64,000 bases of DNA, taken from positions 62,001-126,000 of the forward strand of contig VHBB01000003.1 in the NCBI GenBank assembly GCA_016872155.1, read 5' to 3'. Below, one piece after another: positions 35,816-45,391 of the stretch (the first letter of the stretch is position 1; each line of letters opens with the position of its first letter). The notes beneath the pieces were generated by a model that was given only the letters and a program-made list of their open reading frames with translations, was not told the origin of the DNA and made no database searches. The DNA comes from Sphingomonadales bacterium (GTDB taxonomy: Bacteria > Bacteroidota > Bacteroidia > Chitinophagales > Chitinophagaceae). Made by a program: the position numbers and the translations under genes.

Positions 35816-38800
35816 TCAATTTTGCTGAAGGCTTCGAAAATCGACCGTTACTAGTTTGCTAACGCCCGGCTCTTGCATCGTTACCCCATAAATAACATCT
35901 ACGGTACTCATGGTCATTTTATTGTGGGTAACGATAATGAACTGTGAATTTTCGCTAAACTGGCGGATCATATTAGTAAACTTGCCCACGTTCGCATCAT
36001 CGAGCGGAGCATCGACCTCGTCGAGTATACAAAAAGGAGCGGGTTTAATAAGGTAAATGGCAAAAAGCAGTGCGGTTGCGGTGAGTGTTCTTTCTCCTCC
36101 ACTTAATTGAGTAAGCGAGGTAGGGCGTTTCCCTTTGGGCTTGGCCACAACATCAATACCGCTTTCTGCAACATTATTCGGATCTTCTAGCACCAGATCG
36201 CACTGATCATCTTCTGTAAAGAGCGTTTTGAAAACTTTTTGAAAATGCATGCGCACTTGCTCAAAGGTGTCCAGGAACTTTTGGTTGGCAGTAGCCTCTA
36301 CTTCTTCGATGGTCTTTAACAAACTGTCTTTGGCCGTAACCAGGTCTGTCTTTTGCTCAACGATAAAATCATATCGCTTCTTCATTTCCGTAAAGGCCTC
36401 GATAGCCGTTGGATTGACCTCTCCCAAATTCTCGAGCCGTTTTTTCATTCGATCGGCCGTGGCTTGCAATTCATCGAGGGCGGTCTCTGAGATCCGAGCC
36501 TCTCCCAAGATCTGTTCCAGATCGACCCTAAACTCCACGCTCAGACGCTCCTTCATACCGGCCAGCTGCAGCTTCAGCTCATTGAGCTTGTCTTTAATGG
36601 CCGCCAGCAAAAACTCGATCTGCTCTTTCTCTTTGCTCTGATGACGAATGGCGCTTTCCTTTTCGCTTAACTCATTTCGTAGAACATAATAGGCTTGGTC
36701 TGCTTCGTTGAGCGATCTTTCGTCTTGCTCTTTTTTGCGCAATAACTCAAGTAAACGTTGCTCGATTTGCAACAGCTGCTCACGTGATTGATCGGTCGAT
36801 TGCAGGGTTTCGCCTTGTTGCTGCTGGCTCTGTTCGATCTGCAGACGCAGATCGGTCAATTGATTATTCTTGAACGTGGCCTCTTGGTGTAATCCGGCGA
36901 TCTTATTTTGTTGACGGGTTACCGACAGGTTAAACTCGTTGAATTGCGTATTGGCCTCGTTGTAGTGCTGCTCGCTTTCACGAAACTCATTTTCGGCTCC
37001 CTGTAAAGCCAGTTGCAGATCGGCGAACGTAGCGTTGAGCTGTTCGAACTCTGTGCGCACCTCGGCCACCGACTGAAGCGTTTGGTCTACCTGTTGCTGC
37101 AGCTCCGCCATACGTGCGGCACTGCTTTGCTGCGTAGCCGTAAGATTCTCCACTTTATTTTGAATGGCAAACACCTCGTTGGTAAGTTGCTGGATCTCCT
37201 TTTCGGCTTGCCGAAGCGCTGTCTCGCGCAAGTCCTCGTTAAAGGCGATCACTTCGTTATGACGAGCCTGAATGGTAGATCGCAATGCATCAACGACAGC
37301 TTGTTGACTGCTGATCTCTAGCTGAAGCTTTTCTAGATTTTTAGCGCGGCCAATCTTGTTACCTTCAAAGAGTCCTACACTACCACCGGTTAGCGAGAAT
37401 TTTCCTTTTACATATCGACCTTGTTTTTCGATAACCACAAAACCATTACTGTTGCTAAGGGCCTCTTCGCCATCGGCGATAAAGACATTACCCAACAGGT
37501 GCTGGGCCAGCTTTTGATACGGTGCCTCCACCTCGATAACACTAAGGGCCGGAGTGGCCCCGGCAAGTTGGTGCGTAGCATCGGTTGTTAGCCGGGTATT
37601 GATCTGATCGAGTAAAAAGAAATTAGCCTTTCCCTTTTGGTGCTTATCAAGCAGGTGTACTGCATCGAGCCCCTCTTGCAAATCGCTTACAACGTAGTAG
37701 CTGAGGTAAGGCTCCAACACATTTTCGAGCGCTTTTCGATATTCCTCTTTTACATACAACACATCCGACAAAATAGGAACCTGCAGTTTCCAGTCTTTAT
37801 TGTTGTGCAAGAACTTGACGGAATCCGGATAGCCCTCCATTGAATCGATCATGCTTTTAAGCAGCGCATGCTCGTTTTTCTTCGCATCCAACTTGCGACT
37901 CTCTTCTGCCAGTTCGTTACGCAAGGTTTCTAATACCGCTTGCGTCTGCAAGATCTGCTCTTTGGTATTGTCTTGATGCTGCTGTAGTTGCTCCAGATCT
38001 GTTTTTCGAATCTGCAGTGATTTTTCTTTTTCGATTCGCTCGGCTTCTAACTGCTCCAGTTGACCGGCGCGTTGTACGCGCTCTGCCTCTAATTGCTGCA
38101 AGGTGCGTTGCAAATTCTGAACGGAAGTATCGGCAACAGCTACCCGCTTTTCGGCATCGAACTGCTGACGCTGGGTTTGTTGATATTGACCCCTTAGCTG
38201 ATCAAGCGCGTTTCTTTTTTGCTCCATCAGCAATCGAGCCTGCTCCATGCCCTCTTGTCGCTGCGCTAGCGCCTGTGCTAACCCCTGCAAGGCTTTTTCT
38301 TCTTCGGCAATCTGCCCGTTCGTAAATGAGATGCTTTCTTCTATTCCTTTTAACTGCCCCTCTGCCTTCGATAAAAACGATTGCAACGCAGCTTGCTTCT
38401 CAGACAAATGCTCTATTCGTTGAGAGGCCAGATTCTTATCGTTTTCTTTGGCACGCACCGTTTGTTGCAGCTCGTTAAAGGACTGCTGCATGCGTTGCAG
38501 GGCTTTCTCTTTTTCAATAAAGGCCAACTTCTCGCCCTCAAGGGCCGCTTCTTGCGTTCCGATGGCCGCTTCGATCTCTACTTTTCGATTCGTTTCTTTT
38601 TCTTGTTGCTCGTGTAGGTCTTTGTACGATAGATTGAATCCCTCCAAAGAGGCTTTGGCCAGTTCGATACTAACTTCTCGATACTCTTTTTTGATCTCTT
38701 GATACTTCTCGGCTTTTTTGGCCTGGCTTTCGAGCGACTTGAGTTGATTGTTGATCTCAAAAAGCAAATCCTCTATGCGCGCAAGGTCTTGTTCGGTAGC

Positions 38801-39346
38801 TTCCAGCTTTGATTTCGCTTCTTTCTTTCGGGTCTTGTAAATAGAGATGCCGGCTGCTTGTTCCAGCATTTTGCGACGGCTGTTGTCTTTGTCCTTAATC
38901 AGTTCATCGACCATGTCGAGTGCGATAATGGCGTAGCTGTCGGTACTAATACCCGTGTCCAGAAATAAGTTTTGAATGTCCTTTAAGCGACACTGCACAT
39001 CATTGAGACGATACTCGCTCTCTCCGTTCTTATAAAATTTTCGGGTAATGGTCACCACGTTGAACTCGGTGGGCAACAGATTGCGTGTGTTCTCAAAAGT
39101 CAAACTAACTTCTGCCAATCCGCTCGCACTTCTTGTTTTAGAACCATTAAACACAAGACTGTCGAGGTTCTCGCTTCGCAATTGGCTGATCTTTTGTTCG
39201 CCGATTACCCAGCGTATGCTGTCTACAATATTAGATTTACCGCATCCGTTGGGTCCAACAATGCCGGTTATATTATCGTCGAAGTTGATGACCGTTTTAT
39301 CAGCAAAACTCTTGAAGCCCTTGATTTCTAAGCTCTTTAATCTCAC
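35816..39346 (-). CDS. smc: Chromosome segregation protein SMC
   Basis: A 1176-residue condensin ATPase. The N-terminal head has Walker A GPNGCGKSNIVDSIRWV (near residues 32-48). Two very long Gln/Glu/Lys-rich coiled coils flank a hinge at roughly 500-650 containing FLHNNKDWKLQVPILSDVL. The C-terminal head has the ABC signature LSGGERTLTATALLFA and Walker B CILDEVDAPLDDANV. The start is GTG (MRLKSLEIKGFKSF). It opens a co-directional run with the peroxiredoxin, parE and parC genes. ScpA and ScpB are not in the window. Confidence 0.97.
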   Translation of the reverse strand: MRLKSLEIKGFKSFADKTVINFDDNITGIVGPNGCGKSNIVDSIRWVIGEQKISQLRSENLDSLVFNGSKTRSASGLAEVSLTFENTRNLLPTEFNVVTITRKFYKNGESEYRLNDVQCRLKDIQNLFLDTGISTDSYAIIALDMVDELIKDKDNSRRKMLEQAAGISIYKTRKKEAKSKLEATEQDLARIEDLLFEINNQLKSLESQAKKAEKYQEIKKEYREVSIELAKASLEGFNLSYKDLHEQQEKETNRKVEIEAAIGTQEAALEGEKLAFIEKEKALQRMQQSFNELQQTVRAKENDKNLASQRIEHLSEKQAALQSFLSKAEGQLKGIEESISFTNGQIAEEEKALQGLAQALAQRQEGMEQARLLMEQKRNALDQLRGQYQQTQRQQFDAEKRVAVADTSVQNLQRTLQQLEAERVQRAGQLEQLEAERIEKEKSLQIRKTDLEQLQQHQDNTKEQILQTQAVLETLRNELAEESRKLDAKKNEHALLKSMIDSMEGYPDSVKFLHNNKDWKLQVPILSDVLYVKEEYRKALENVLEPYLSYYVVSDLQEGLDAVHLLDKHQKGKANFFLLDQINTRLTTDATHQLAGATPALSVIEVEAPYQKLAQHLLGNVFIADGEEALSNSNGFVVIEKQGRYVKGKFSLTGGSVGLFEGNKIGRAKNLEKLQLEISSQQAVVDALRSTIQARHNEVIAFNEDLRETALRQAEKEIQQLTNEVFAIQNKVENLTATQQSSAARMAELQQQVDQTLQSVAEVRTEFEQLNATFADLQLALQGAENEFRESEQHYNEANTQFNEFNLSVTRQQNKIAGLHQEATFKNNQLTDLRLQIEQSQQQQGETLQSTDQSREQLLQIEQRLLELLRKKEQDERSLNEADQAYYVLRNELSEKESAIRHQSKEKEQIEFLLAAIKDKLNELKLQLAGMKERLSVEFRVDLEQILGEARISETALDELQATADRMKKRLENLGEVNPTAIEAFTEMKKRYDFIVEQKTDLVTAKDSLLKTIEEVEATANQKFLDTFEQVRMHFQKVFKTLFTEDDQCDLVLEDPNNVAESGIDVVAKPKGKRPTSLTQLSGGERTLTATALLFAIYLIKPAPFCILDEVDAPLDDANVGKFTNMIRQFSENSQFIIVTHNKMTMSTVDVIYGVTMQEPGVSKLVTVDFRSLQQN

Positions 39347-39462
39347 AATACATCGATTTTAATAGGAAAAAGACCGCTGCGAATTTAACGGGAAAACTGC
39401 AGAATACGCCGGGGCTTGGCCCCCCAGTTATTCACATGAAAAAGGAAAAATTGTGTAAAGAT

Positions 39463-40443
39463 TTACCATATCCATGCGCGTACAGAGAGGTAAACCGTCT
39501 GGCCCTTTTGCAGGGTATTGATGCGGGTGCTGACCTTTACTAATTGACCAAGGCAATAGACCTGCGCCTCAAAAAAAGCCCCCCTAAAAAAAACGTCGGC
39601 AATAGTGGCCGGCCGGGCCTGGGGCGGCGGGTCCTCTAAATGAATTTTTAGTTGTTCGGGTCGCAAGAAAACTGTCTTACTCGCATCCTCTGTTTCGGGC
39701 TTATTAGCCAGCCGGGCCAGCCATCCATAAGAGACGGGAGTATAAGGCCCCAACAACGAGGCGCAGTAATTATTGATAGGATTCAAATACAAAGCCGTTG
39801 GCGAACCTTGCTGCACGATCTTTCCCTGCTGCATAAGCAAGATGGTATCGGCCCAGGCAAGCAGGTCGGCCGCATCATGAGAAACGATCAGTAGCGTTAC
39901 AGAGAGGCTTTTTTCAATATTCGTTAATACCGCTTTTATCTTTTCTTTTTGAGCCCCGTCCAAGTTAGAGAAGGGCTCGTCGAGCAATAATAAACGAGGG
40001 TTTTTTCCAAGTGCCGCCGCTAGCGCCACTCGTTGCCGCTCCCCTCCCGAAAGTTGAGTGGTCTTTCTAGCGAGCACCTGTTCAATATCGCAAAGGGCGG
40101 CCAGTCGCTGGCTCGATGCCCCATCAAGTACGCCAGTCAGCTGCAAGTACTCTTCGACCCGGTAATTGTTGAGTAATTCAAAATGTTGACTGAGATAGGC
40201 AATAGATGAATGCCCAGGCAGCAACTGCTCTTCGGGGCCCTTTATACGATCACCCCCCAGTAAAAGATTTCCTTGATCGGGTTGCAAAAGACCGGCGATC
40301 ATCTTTAGCAGCGAAGACTTGCCGGCTCCGGTTTGGCCAGCGATCCCCAAACGATGACCAGCCTGTATAGAGAAGCTGATATCATTGACCACTCGTTGCC
40401 CATTGAGCACCTTAACCACTTGATTTACAACCAGCCATTCCAT
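39463..40443 (-). CDS. ABC transporter ATP-binding protein (CysA/PotA-like), orphan
   Basis: A 326-residue ATPase. Walker A is GQTGAGKSS (36-44), the Q-loop AYLSQHFELL, the signature LSGGERQRVALAAAL and Walker B LLLLDEPFSNLD, followed by the switch histidine in IVSHDA. After residue 235 a C-terminal MOP/TOBE-like beta domain follows, as in importers of polyamines, sulfate, molybdate or iron. No permease or binding-protein gene is nearby, so the transporter is incomplete here. A promoter box ends only 4 bases before the ATG, suggesting a leaderless mRNA. Confidence 0.85.
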   Translation of the reverse strand: MEWLVVNQVVKVLNGQRVVNDISFSIQAGHRLGIAGQTGAGKSSLLKMIAGLLQPDQGNLLLGGDRIKGPEEQLLPGHSSIAYLSQHFELLNNYRVEEYLQLTGVLDGASSQRLAALCDIEQVLARKTTQLSGGERQRVALAAALGKNPRLLLLDEPFSNLDGAQKEKIKAVLTNIEKSLSVTLLIVSHDAADLLAWADTILLMQQGKIVQQGSPTALYLNPINNYCASLLGPYTPVSYGWLARLANKPETEDASKTVFLRPEQLKIHLEDPPPQARPATIADVFFRGAFFEAQVYCLGQLVKVSTRINTLQKGQTVYLSVRAWIW

Positions 40444-40447
40444 TTCA

Positions 40448-40455
40448 CAAAAATA
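40448..40455 (-). promoter_or_regulatory. Putative -7 box (TATTTTTG) for the orphan ABC ATPase gene
   Basis: Exact TAnnTTTG, 4 bases from the ATG. Transcription would start at or next to the start codon. No -33 TTG was found. Confidence 0.4.
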
Positions 40456-40503
40456 CTCGTTAATTATTTAACCTTTTAATCTCCGGCTTGTTAAACACGC
40501 TTG

Positions 40504-41142
40504 ATGAAGCATTATACGATAGAAGAGGTCAAAAGTTGGGACAGATTTTACCGCGGCAATTTTATCAATTCCATCAGCGGCTTTAAATCGGTTAGCCTGA
40601 TCGGGACGGTAGATCAAGACAACAACGCGAATCTGGCCATCTTTAGCAATATCGTTCACCTGGGTGCAGACCCTGCACTGATCGGCTTTATCAATCGTCC
40701 GCGCGAAGCCTCTCCGCATACGCTAGCTAATATCGAAAGTACACACTGTTACACCATCAACCATATACAAGAGGAGTTTGTAGAGAAAGCCCATCAAACC
40801 AGTGCAAAGTACGATAGTAAAGAAAGCGAGTTCGATAAAACAGGACTTACTCCGCTATGGACCGATGACTCCAAAGCTCCTTATGTAAAAGAAAGCAAGG
40901 TTCGTTATGCATTAGAATTGCAAGAGATTATTCCACTTAAAAAGAATAATACTTTTTTGGTGGTGGGCTCCCTAAAAGACATCTATGTTCCCAAGGTAGC
41001 TGTACAACCCGATGGATTCGTGGACCTCTCCAGTGTTGGAACATTGACTTCGTTAGGTCTTGATGGCTATTATAAAACATCACTGTTAAGCCGTTACTCT
41101 TACGCAAAGCCGAATCTACAGCCTGCTCGTTTAGACAATTGA
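40504..41142 (+). CDS. Flavin reductase-like FMN-binding protein
   Basis: A 212-residue protein of the flavin reductase-like, split-barrel FMN-binding family, from the ATG at 40504 (a TTG lies directly before). The N-terminal region has SVSLIGTVDQDNNANLAIFS and LIGFINRPREASPHTLANI, the typical FMN-contact pattern with cofactor-binding asparagines and serines. It may reduce free flavin or use bound FMN; no partner oxygenase is near. It is divergent from the ABC ATPase across about 60 bases and convergent with hutU. Confidence 0.85.
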   Translation: MKHYTIEEVKSWDRFYRGNFINSISGFKSVSLIGTVDQDNNANLAIFSNIVHLGADPALIGFINRPREASPHTLANIESTHCYTINHIQEEFVEKAHQTSAKYDSKESEFDKTGLTPLWTDDSKAPYVKESKVRYALELQEIIPLKKNNTFLVVGSLKDIYVPKVAVQPDGFVDLSSVGTLTSLGLDGYYKTSLLSRYSYAKPNLQPARLDN

Positions 41143-41148
41143 TCGAGC

Positions 41149-41162
41149 CTTGCAAAAGCAAG
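41149..41162. other. Short hairpin between convergent flavin reductase and hutU genes
   Basis: CTTGC-AAAA-GCAAG is a 5-base perfect stem, followed on the plus strand by a T-rich but interrupted stretch. It could act as a weak terminator for the flavin reductase transcript. Confidence 0.3.
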
Positions 41163-41181
41163 CGCTTTAAGCGTTTAACTT

Positions 41182-42870
41182 TTACTTTAATTTTCGCAGA
41201 AGATCTAATCCTTTTTCGATGGCCACTTTTTTGGCAATGTCGTAACCGGCATCGGCATGACGAATAACACCCATGCCCGGATCGTTGCGAAGTACGCGAG
41301 ATAAGCGAGCAGCTGCCTGAGGCGTGCCATCAGCCACGATTACCATACCGGAGTGAATACTATACCCCATTCCCACACCACCTCCATGATGTAAACTTAC
41401 CCAACTCGCCCCGCCGGCAGTATTGACCAGCGCATTTAATATGGGCCAGTCAGCAACAGCATCGCTGCCATCGAGCATGGCCTCAGTTTCGCGATTAGGG
41501 CTTGCCACACTACCGGTATCCAAATGATCTCTGCCAATGACAATGGGAGCTTTTAGTTTTCCAGTGCGAACCAGTTCGTTAAAAGCCAGACCGGCCTTTT
41601 CTCTTTCTCCTTGCCCCAGCCAACAGATGCGGGCCGGTAACCCCTGAAAAGCGATTTTCTCACGGGCCATCCTCATCCAGCGGTTCAGTCCTTTGTTTTC
41701 AGGAAAAAGCGATAAGATAAGTTCATCGGTTACTGCAATGTCGGCAGGGTCGCCGCTCAGCGCCACCCAACGAAAAGGTCCTTTTCCCTCGCAAAACAAA
41801 GGGCGTATGTAGGCCGGAACAAATCCCGGAAAAGCAAAACAATCTAGGGTATCGTTCGATAAAAACTTTTGTTGGTACTCTTTTGCACGGGCCCTGATAT
41901 TATTACCATAATCAAACGTAATGGCCCCTTTGTTCATCAATTGCACCATCAACGATACATGATGATACATCGAGTGGTAGGCCAAGGCAGTAAATGCATC
42001 CGGATCTTGCTCTCGTAGTTTAATGGCTTCTTGATAAGAGGTCTGGTGCGGCCAGTATCCTACCAACGGGTCGTGTGCACTGGTCTGATCGGTAAGGGTA
42101 TCGGGTACGATATTTTTTTGGATGAGCCTTTCGAGCAGTTCAATAGCATTGCAGCGAACGCCGATGCTACGCGCCACCCCCTTCGCTTTGTAGTGCAAAG
42201 CGGCTTCGATAGCGATATCGATATCGGTAAATTTTTCGTCGAGATATTTTGTCTCTAATCGTTTGTCAATACGCCATTCCTCTACTTCGGCCACAAGGGC
42301 TACTCCTTCGTTCATAGTAATGGCCAGCGGTTGTGCCCCACCCATACCGCCCAGACCGGCCGTTACGTTAAGGGTGCCTTTTAACGATCCACCAAAATGT
42401 TTATCGGCTGCGGCAGCATAGGTTTCGTAAGTACCCTGTACGATACCTTGCGAGCCGATATAGATCCAACTGCCCGCGGTCATTTGACCGTACATCATCA
42501 GCCCTTTTTTTTCTAGTTCATCGAAGTGCGTCCAATTGGCCCAATTCGGCACCAGTTGTGAATTGCTAAGCAATACCCGGGGTGCATCTGGATTTGTCTT
42601 TAAGATGGCTACGGGTTTTCCGCTTTGTATTAACAATGATTCGTCTTCTTCTAACACCAACAATGCGCGAATGATATGTTCAAGGGCTTCTGGGTTGCGG
42701 GCCGCTTTACCTCTACCGCCATAGACGATCAGATCTTCTGGCCGCTCTGCAACTGCCGGGTCCAAATTGTTGAGTAACATTCTAAGCGCGGCTTCTTGCA
42801 CCCATCCTTTGCAATGCAGGGCCGTGCCCGTAGGCGTTTTTAGAGGAATGGCATTGGCAGTAGAGATCAT
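41182..42870 (-). CDS. hutU: Urocanate hydratase
   Basis: A 562-residue NAD+-dependent enzyme that hydrates urocanate to imidazolonepropionate, the second step of histidine degradation. Family motifs are [45 protein letters not shown] at the NAD-binding fold, and [14 protein letters not shown] carrying the catalytic cysteine. Length is normal. It has its own promoter and is divergent from deoD. hutH lies 0.8 kb away on the same strand, upstream in transcription direction, separated by the opposing deoD gene. Confidence 0.97.
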   Translation of the reverse strand: MISTANAIPLKTPTGTALHCKGWVQEAALRMLLNNLDPAVAERPEDLIVYGGRGKAARNPEALEHIIRALLVLEEDESLLIQSGKPVAILKTNPDAPRVLLSNSQLVPNWANWTHFDELEKKGLMMYGQMTAGSWIYIGSQGIVQGTYETYAAAADKHFGGSLKGTLNVTAGLGGMGGAQPLAITMNEGVALVAEVEEWRIDKRLETKYLDEKFTDIDIAIEAALHYKAKGVARSIGVRCNAIELLERLIQKNIVPDTLTDQTSAHDPLVGYWPHQTSYQEAIKLREQDPDAFTALAYHSMYHHVSLMVQLMNKGAITFDYGNNIRARAKEYQQKFLSNDTLDCFAFPGFVPAYIRPLFCEGKGPFRWVALSGDPADIAVTDELILSLFPENKGLNRWMRMAREKIAFQGLPARICWLGQGEREKAGLAFNELVRTGKLKAPIVIGRDHLDTGSVASPNRETEAMLDGSDAVADWPILNALVNTAGGASWVSLHHGGGVGMGYSIHSGMVIVADGTPQAAARLSRVLRNDPGMGVIRHADAGYDIAKKVAIEKGLDLLRKLK

Positions 42871-42894
42871 AACAACGATTTAGTATCCAAAAGG

Positions 42895-42902
42895 CAAAAA
42901 TA
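42895..42902 (-). promoter_or_regulatory. Putative -7 box (TATTTTTG) for hutU
   Basis: Exact TAnnTTTG 24 bases before the hutU ATG in the 58-base divergent spacer shared with deoD. No -33 TTG was evident. Confidence 0.4.
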
Positions 42903-42928
42903 CATATCTTGTCGGGTAAGTACTTTTT

Positions 42929-43645
42929 ATGAGCATACACATTAGTGCCCGCCCCGAAGAAATTGCACCCCTTATGCTACTGTCGGGCGATCCGCTGCGC
43001 GCCAAATTCATAGCCAAGGAATTCTTGAGCGCTGCGCGCTTAGTGAGCGAAACACGCAATTGCTTATTCTATACAGGACAATACAAAGGAAAAAATATTA
43101 GCGTTGGAGCCAGCGGAATGGGTTGCCCCTCGATCGGCATCTACTCGTACGAATTATACACCGAGTACCAAGTCGACACGATCATTCGCATTGGTACTTG
43201 TGGGGCCTATCATCAAGAATTACAACTCTTCGATCTGATCAATGTAAAAGAGGCCGTCAGCGAGTCTACCTTTGCCTTGCATGCCTGGGGTATTAAAGAA
43301 TCGGTGATCGGTTGTCAGGGAAAGATATACGACACCATCAATAGCGTTGCCACTGTACAAGAAAGAATGCTGCACTGCGGAGCCATTCATTCCAGCGATG
43401 TGTTTTATTCGAATCAAGCGGGATTCCCACCACTGGCCCTGCAACACGATTGTTTGGCCGTAGAGATGGAGTCGTTTGCGCTATTTGCCAATGCCCAACA
43501 CTGCCAAAAAAATGCGGCTTGTCTACTTACCGTATCCGATCTGATCGCCGCTAAAAAGAAGATAAGCCCCGAGCAACGAGAAAAGGCCCTGCTCCCGATG
43601 ATACAATTGGCTCTGGATGCCTCTATTAGCGAGGCCGCTGTTTAA
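42929..43645 (+). CDS. deoD: Purine-nucleoside phosphorylase, DeoD type
   Basis: A 238-residue enzyme of the trimeric/hexameric nucleoside phosphorylase family, which splits purine nucleosides with phosphate. LLSGDPLRAKFIAKEFL near the N terminus binds phosphate; GMGCPSIGIYSYELY, IIRIGTCGAYH and VEMESFALFANAQ, with a late TVSDLI aspartate, match the DeoD pattern. It lies between hutU and hutH on the opposite strand, which interrupts an otherwise plausible hutH-hutU operon. Uridine phosphorylase is a less likely alternative. Confidence 0.9.
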   Translation: MSIHISARPEEIAPLMLLSGDPLRAKFIAKEFLSAARLVSETRNCLFYTGQYKGKNISVGASGMGCPSIGIYSYELYTEYQVDTIIRIGTCGAYHQELQLFDLINVKEAVSESTFALHAWGIKESVIGCQGKIYDTINSVATVQERMLHCGAIHSSDVFYSNQAGFPPLALQHDCLAVEMESFALFANAQHCQKNAACLLTVSDLIAAKKKISPEQREKALLPMIQLALDASISEAAV

Positions 43646-43654
43646 ATTGAAGTA

Positions 43655-43671
43655 CCCGGCAGGCGGCCGGG
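43655..43671. other. GC-rich hairpin between convergent deoD and hutH
   Basis: CCCGGC and GCCGGG pair around a 5-base loop, directly after deoD and just before the hutH stop. No U-run follows on either side, so it is only a weak candidate for a two-way terminator. Confidence 0.35.
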
Positions 43672-43672
43672 C

Positions 43673-45253
43673 TTATAGGCCAAATTGCTCGTAACCCTCA
43701 TTGAGCGATGGCCCTGCCGTATTTGAAAATCGATTGACCTGCTGGACAAAATCAAAAGACCGAAGCTGAGAAGCCATTTTTTCTACATCTAAAGCAAATA
43801 TTCGGTCTTCGTTTGCAAAGCTAACGTAATTACGTACATACGAGTGTGCAAACTCGAGAATATTTGAACTTTTCAAAGGCCTTCTAAACTCAATGGCCTG
43901 GGCCGCAGACAAGAGCTCAATGGCCAAGATGTATTCTAGGTTATCGATAACCTGACTGAGCTTTCTGCCACTGATACTCCCCATTGACACATGATCTTCT
44001 TGTCCCAGCGAAGTGGGGATACTATCGGCACTGGCCGGAAAACATAGCGTCTTATTTTCTGTAACCAGGGCGGCTGTAGTGTACTGAGGAATCATAAAAC
44101 CACTGTTGAGGCCCACATTTTTCATAAGCAACACCGGAAGACCCCACTTACCCTCGAGAAGTAAGTAACAACGGCGATCGCTAATATTGCCGATCTCGGC
44201 CGCAGCTACGCAAGCGTAGTCTAGGGGAATAGCCAGGGGTTGACCATGAAAATTACCACCGCTTACCGCCTCTCCGTCTTCGAGCAAGATGGGATTATCG
44301 GTTACGGCATTAAGCTCGATTTGGGTAAGCGTAGACAAGTGCAACCAACTGGTTCGCGATGCACCATGCACCTGCGGCATGCACCGCAGCGAGTAAGGAT
44401 CTTGTACACGATCGCAATTGACATGACTGGCCATGATGGCCGAACCTTGTAGCAAAAGCCGGAGTCGTTGTGCCACCAATTGGCTACCGGCATAAGGACG
44501 AAGCGCATGCAACCGCGCATCAAAGGGAGCACTGGTACCGGTTAAGGCTTCCAGACTCATGGCCCCAATTATATCGGCCGCTTCTAAACAGTTATGCAAT
44601 CGTTGTACGCCTTTAATGGCGAACGAAACTATAAACTGGGTGCCATTTAGAAGGGCAAGTCCTTCTTTGGGGCCAAGGCTTAGCGGCTCTATATTTCTTG
44701 AAGAGAGGTACTCACCTGCGGCCACTCTTTCTGTAATCGCTCCGGTTTTGGAGGGCACAAATAGCTCGCCTGCCCCAATAAGGGGTAAAAAAAGATGGGC
44801 CAACGGAGAAAGATCGCCCGAGGCTCCTACACTGCCCTTCTCGGGCACCACCGGTATTATATTATTGTCTATATGCCAAACAATGCGCTCTATGGTAGAG
44901 AGCCGTATCCCACTATGACCCTTGGCCAGTGAATGAACCTTGGTAATGAGCATTAGTTTTGCGATCTCGACGGGCAAGGGTTGCCCAACCCCCACGCTAT
45001 GACTTTGTAAGATCTTATGCTGCAAAGTAGCCGTATCCGCTGCAGAGATGCTGGTCGATGCCAAGATGCCAAATCCGGTATTGATACCATAAACGGTCTT
45101 GCCCGATGCAACAATGCTTTCCACGGCAGCCTGAGATCGACTAATAGATTCGGCAGCCACATTTCCAATTACTCCCTGGCAAGTGCCATTGGCAATAGCG
45201 ATCGCTTTGGCAACAGTAAGCTTATCAACGCCATAGAAAAAGGTAGATGACAT
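43673..45253 (-). CDS. hutH: Histidine ammonia-lyase
   Basis: A 526-residue enzyme that removes ammonia from histidine to give urocanate, the first step of the Hut pathway. The autocatalytic MIO cofactor comes from Ala144-Ser145-Gly146 in GSVGASGDLSPLAHL. Tyr56 in VYGINTGFG, the SLGQEDHVSMG block and GGNFHGQPLA are other active-site motifs. Length is slightly above the usual 500-510. Upstream lies the tRNA-Arg gene on the opposite strand. Confidence 0.96.
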   Translation of the reverse strand: MSSTFFYGVDKLTVAKAIAIANGTCQGVIGNVAAESISRSQAAVESIVASGKTVYGINTGFGILASTSISAADTATLQHKILQSHSVGVGQPLPVEIAKLMLITKVHSLAKGHSGIRLSTIERIVWHIDNNIIPVVPEKGSVGASGDLSPLAHLFLPLIGAGELFVPSKTGAITERVAAGEYLSSRNIEPLSLGPKEGLALLNGTQFIVSFAIKGVQRLHNCLEAADIIGAMSLEALTGTSAPFDARLHALRPYAGSQLVAQRLRLLLQGSAIMASHVNCDRVQDPYSLRCMPQVHGASRTSWLHLSTLTQIELNAVTDNPILLEDGEAVSGGNFHGQPLAIPLDYACVAAAEIGNISDRRCYLLLEGKWGLPVLLMKNVGLNSGFMIPQYTTAALVTENKTLCFPASADSIPTSLGQEDHVSMGSISGRKLSQVIDNLEYILAIELLSAAQAIEFRRPLKSSNILEFAHSYVRNYVSFANEDRIFALDVEKMASQLRSFDFVQQVNRFSNTAGPSLNEGYEQFGL

Positions 45254-45285
45254 GGCAGCGGTTTGTTCCGCAAGTTAAAGAAATG

Positions 45286-45293
45286 TAACTTTG
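45286..45293 (+). promoter_or_regulatory. Promoter of tRNA-Arg (TAACTTTG, with TTTG at 45262-45265)
   Basis: Both boxes are present with a 20-base spacer. Transcription would begin about 20 bases before the mature tRNA. Confidence 0.6.
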
Positions 45294-45317
45294 CGATGCC
45301 CAACCAGTAAGGGTACT

Positions 45318-45391
45318 GGTCCGGTAGCTCAGTTGAATAGAGCAGCTGCCTTCTAAGCAGCAGGTCATTGGTTTGAATCCAATCCGGATCA
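45318..45391 (+). tRNA. tRNA-Arg, anticodon UCU
   Basis: A complete cloverleaf of 74 bases. The acceptor stem is GGTCCGG with CCGGATC (one G-U pair), the D stem GCTC/GAGC, the anticodon stem GCTGC/GCAGC around loop CTTCTAA with anticodon TCT at 45352-45354, and the T stem ATTGG/CCAAT with loop TTTGAAT. The discriminator base is A and the CCA end is not encoded. The final three bases double as the stop codon of the response regulator gene on the other strand. Confidence 0.96.

Noticed and set aside
35816-39346. Plus-strand open frames across smc (for example 36249-36641, 38017-38325)
   Set aside because: They are shadows of the repetitive coiled-coil coding sequence, with no start context or family-like content.
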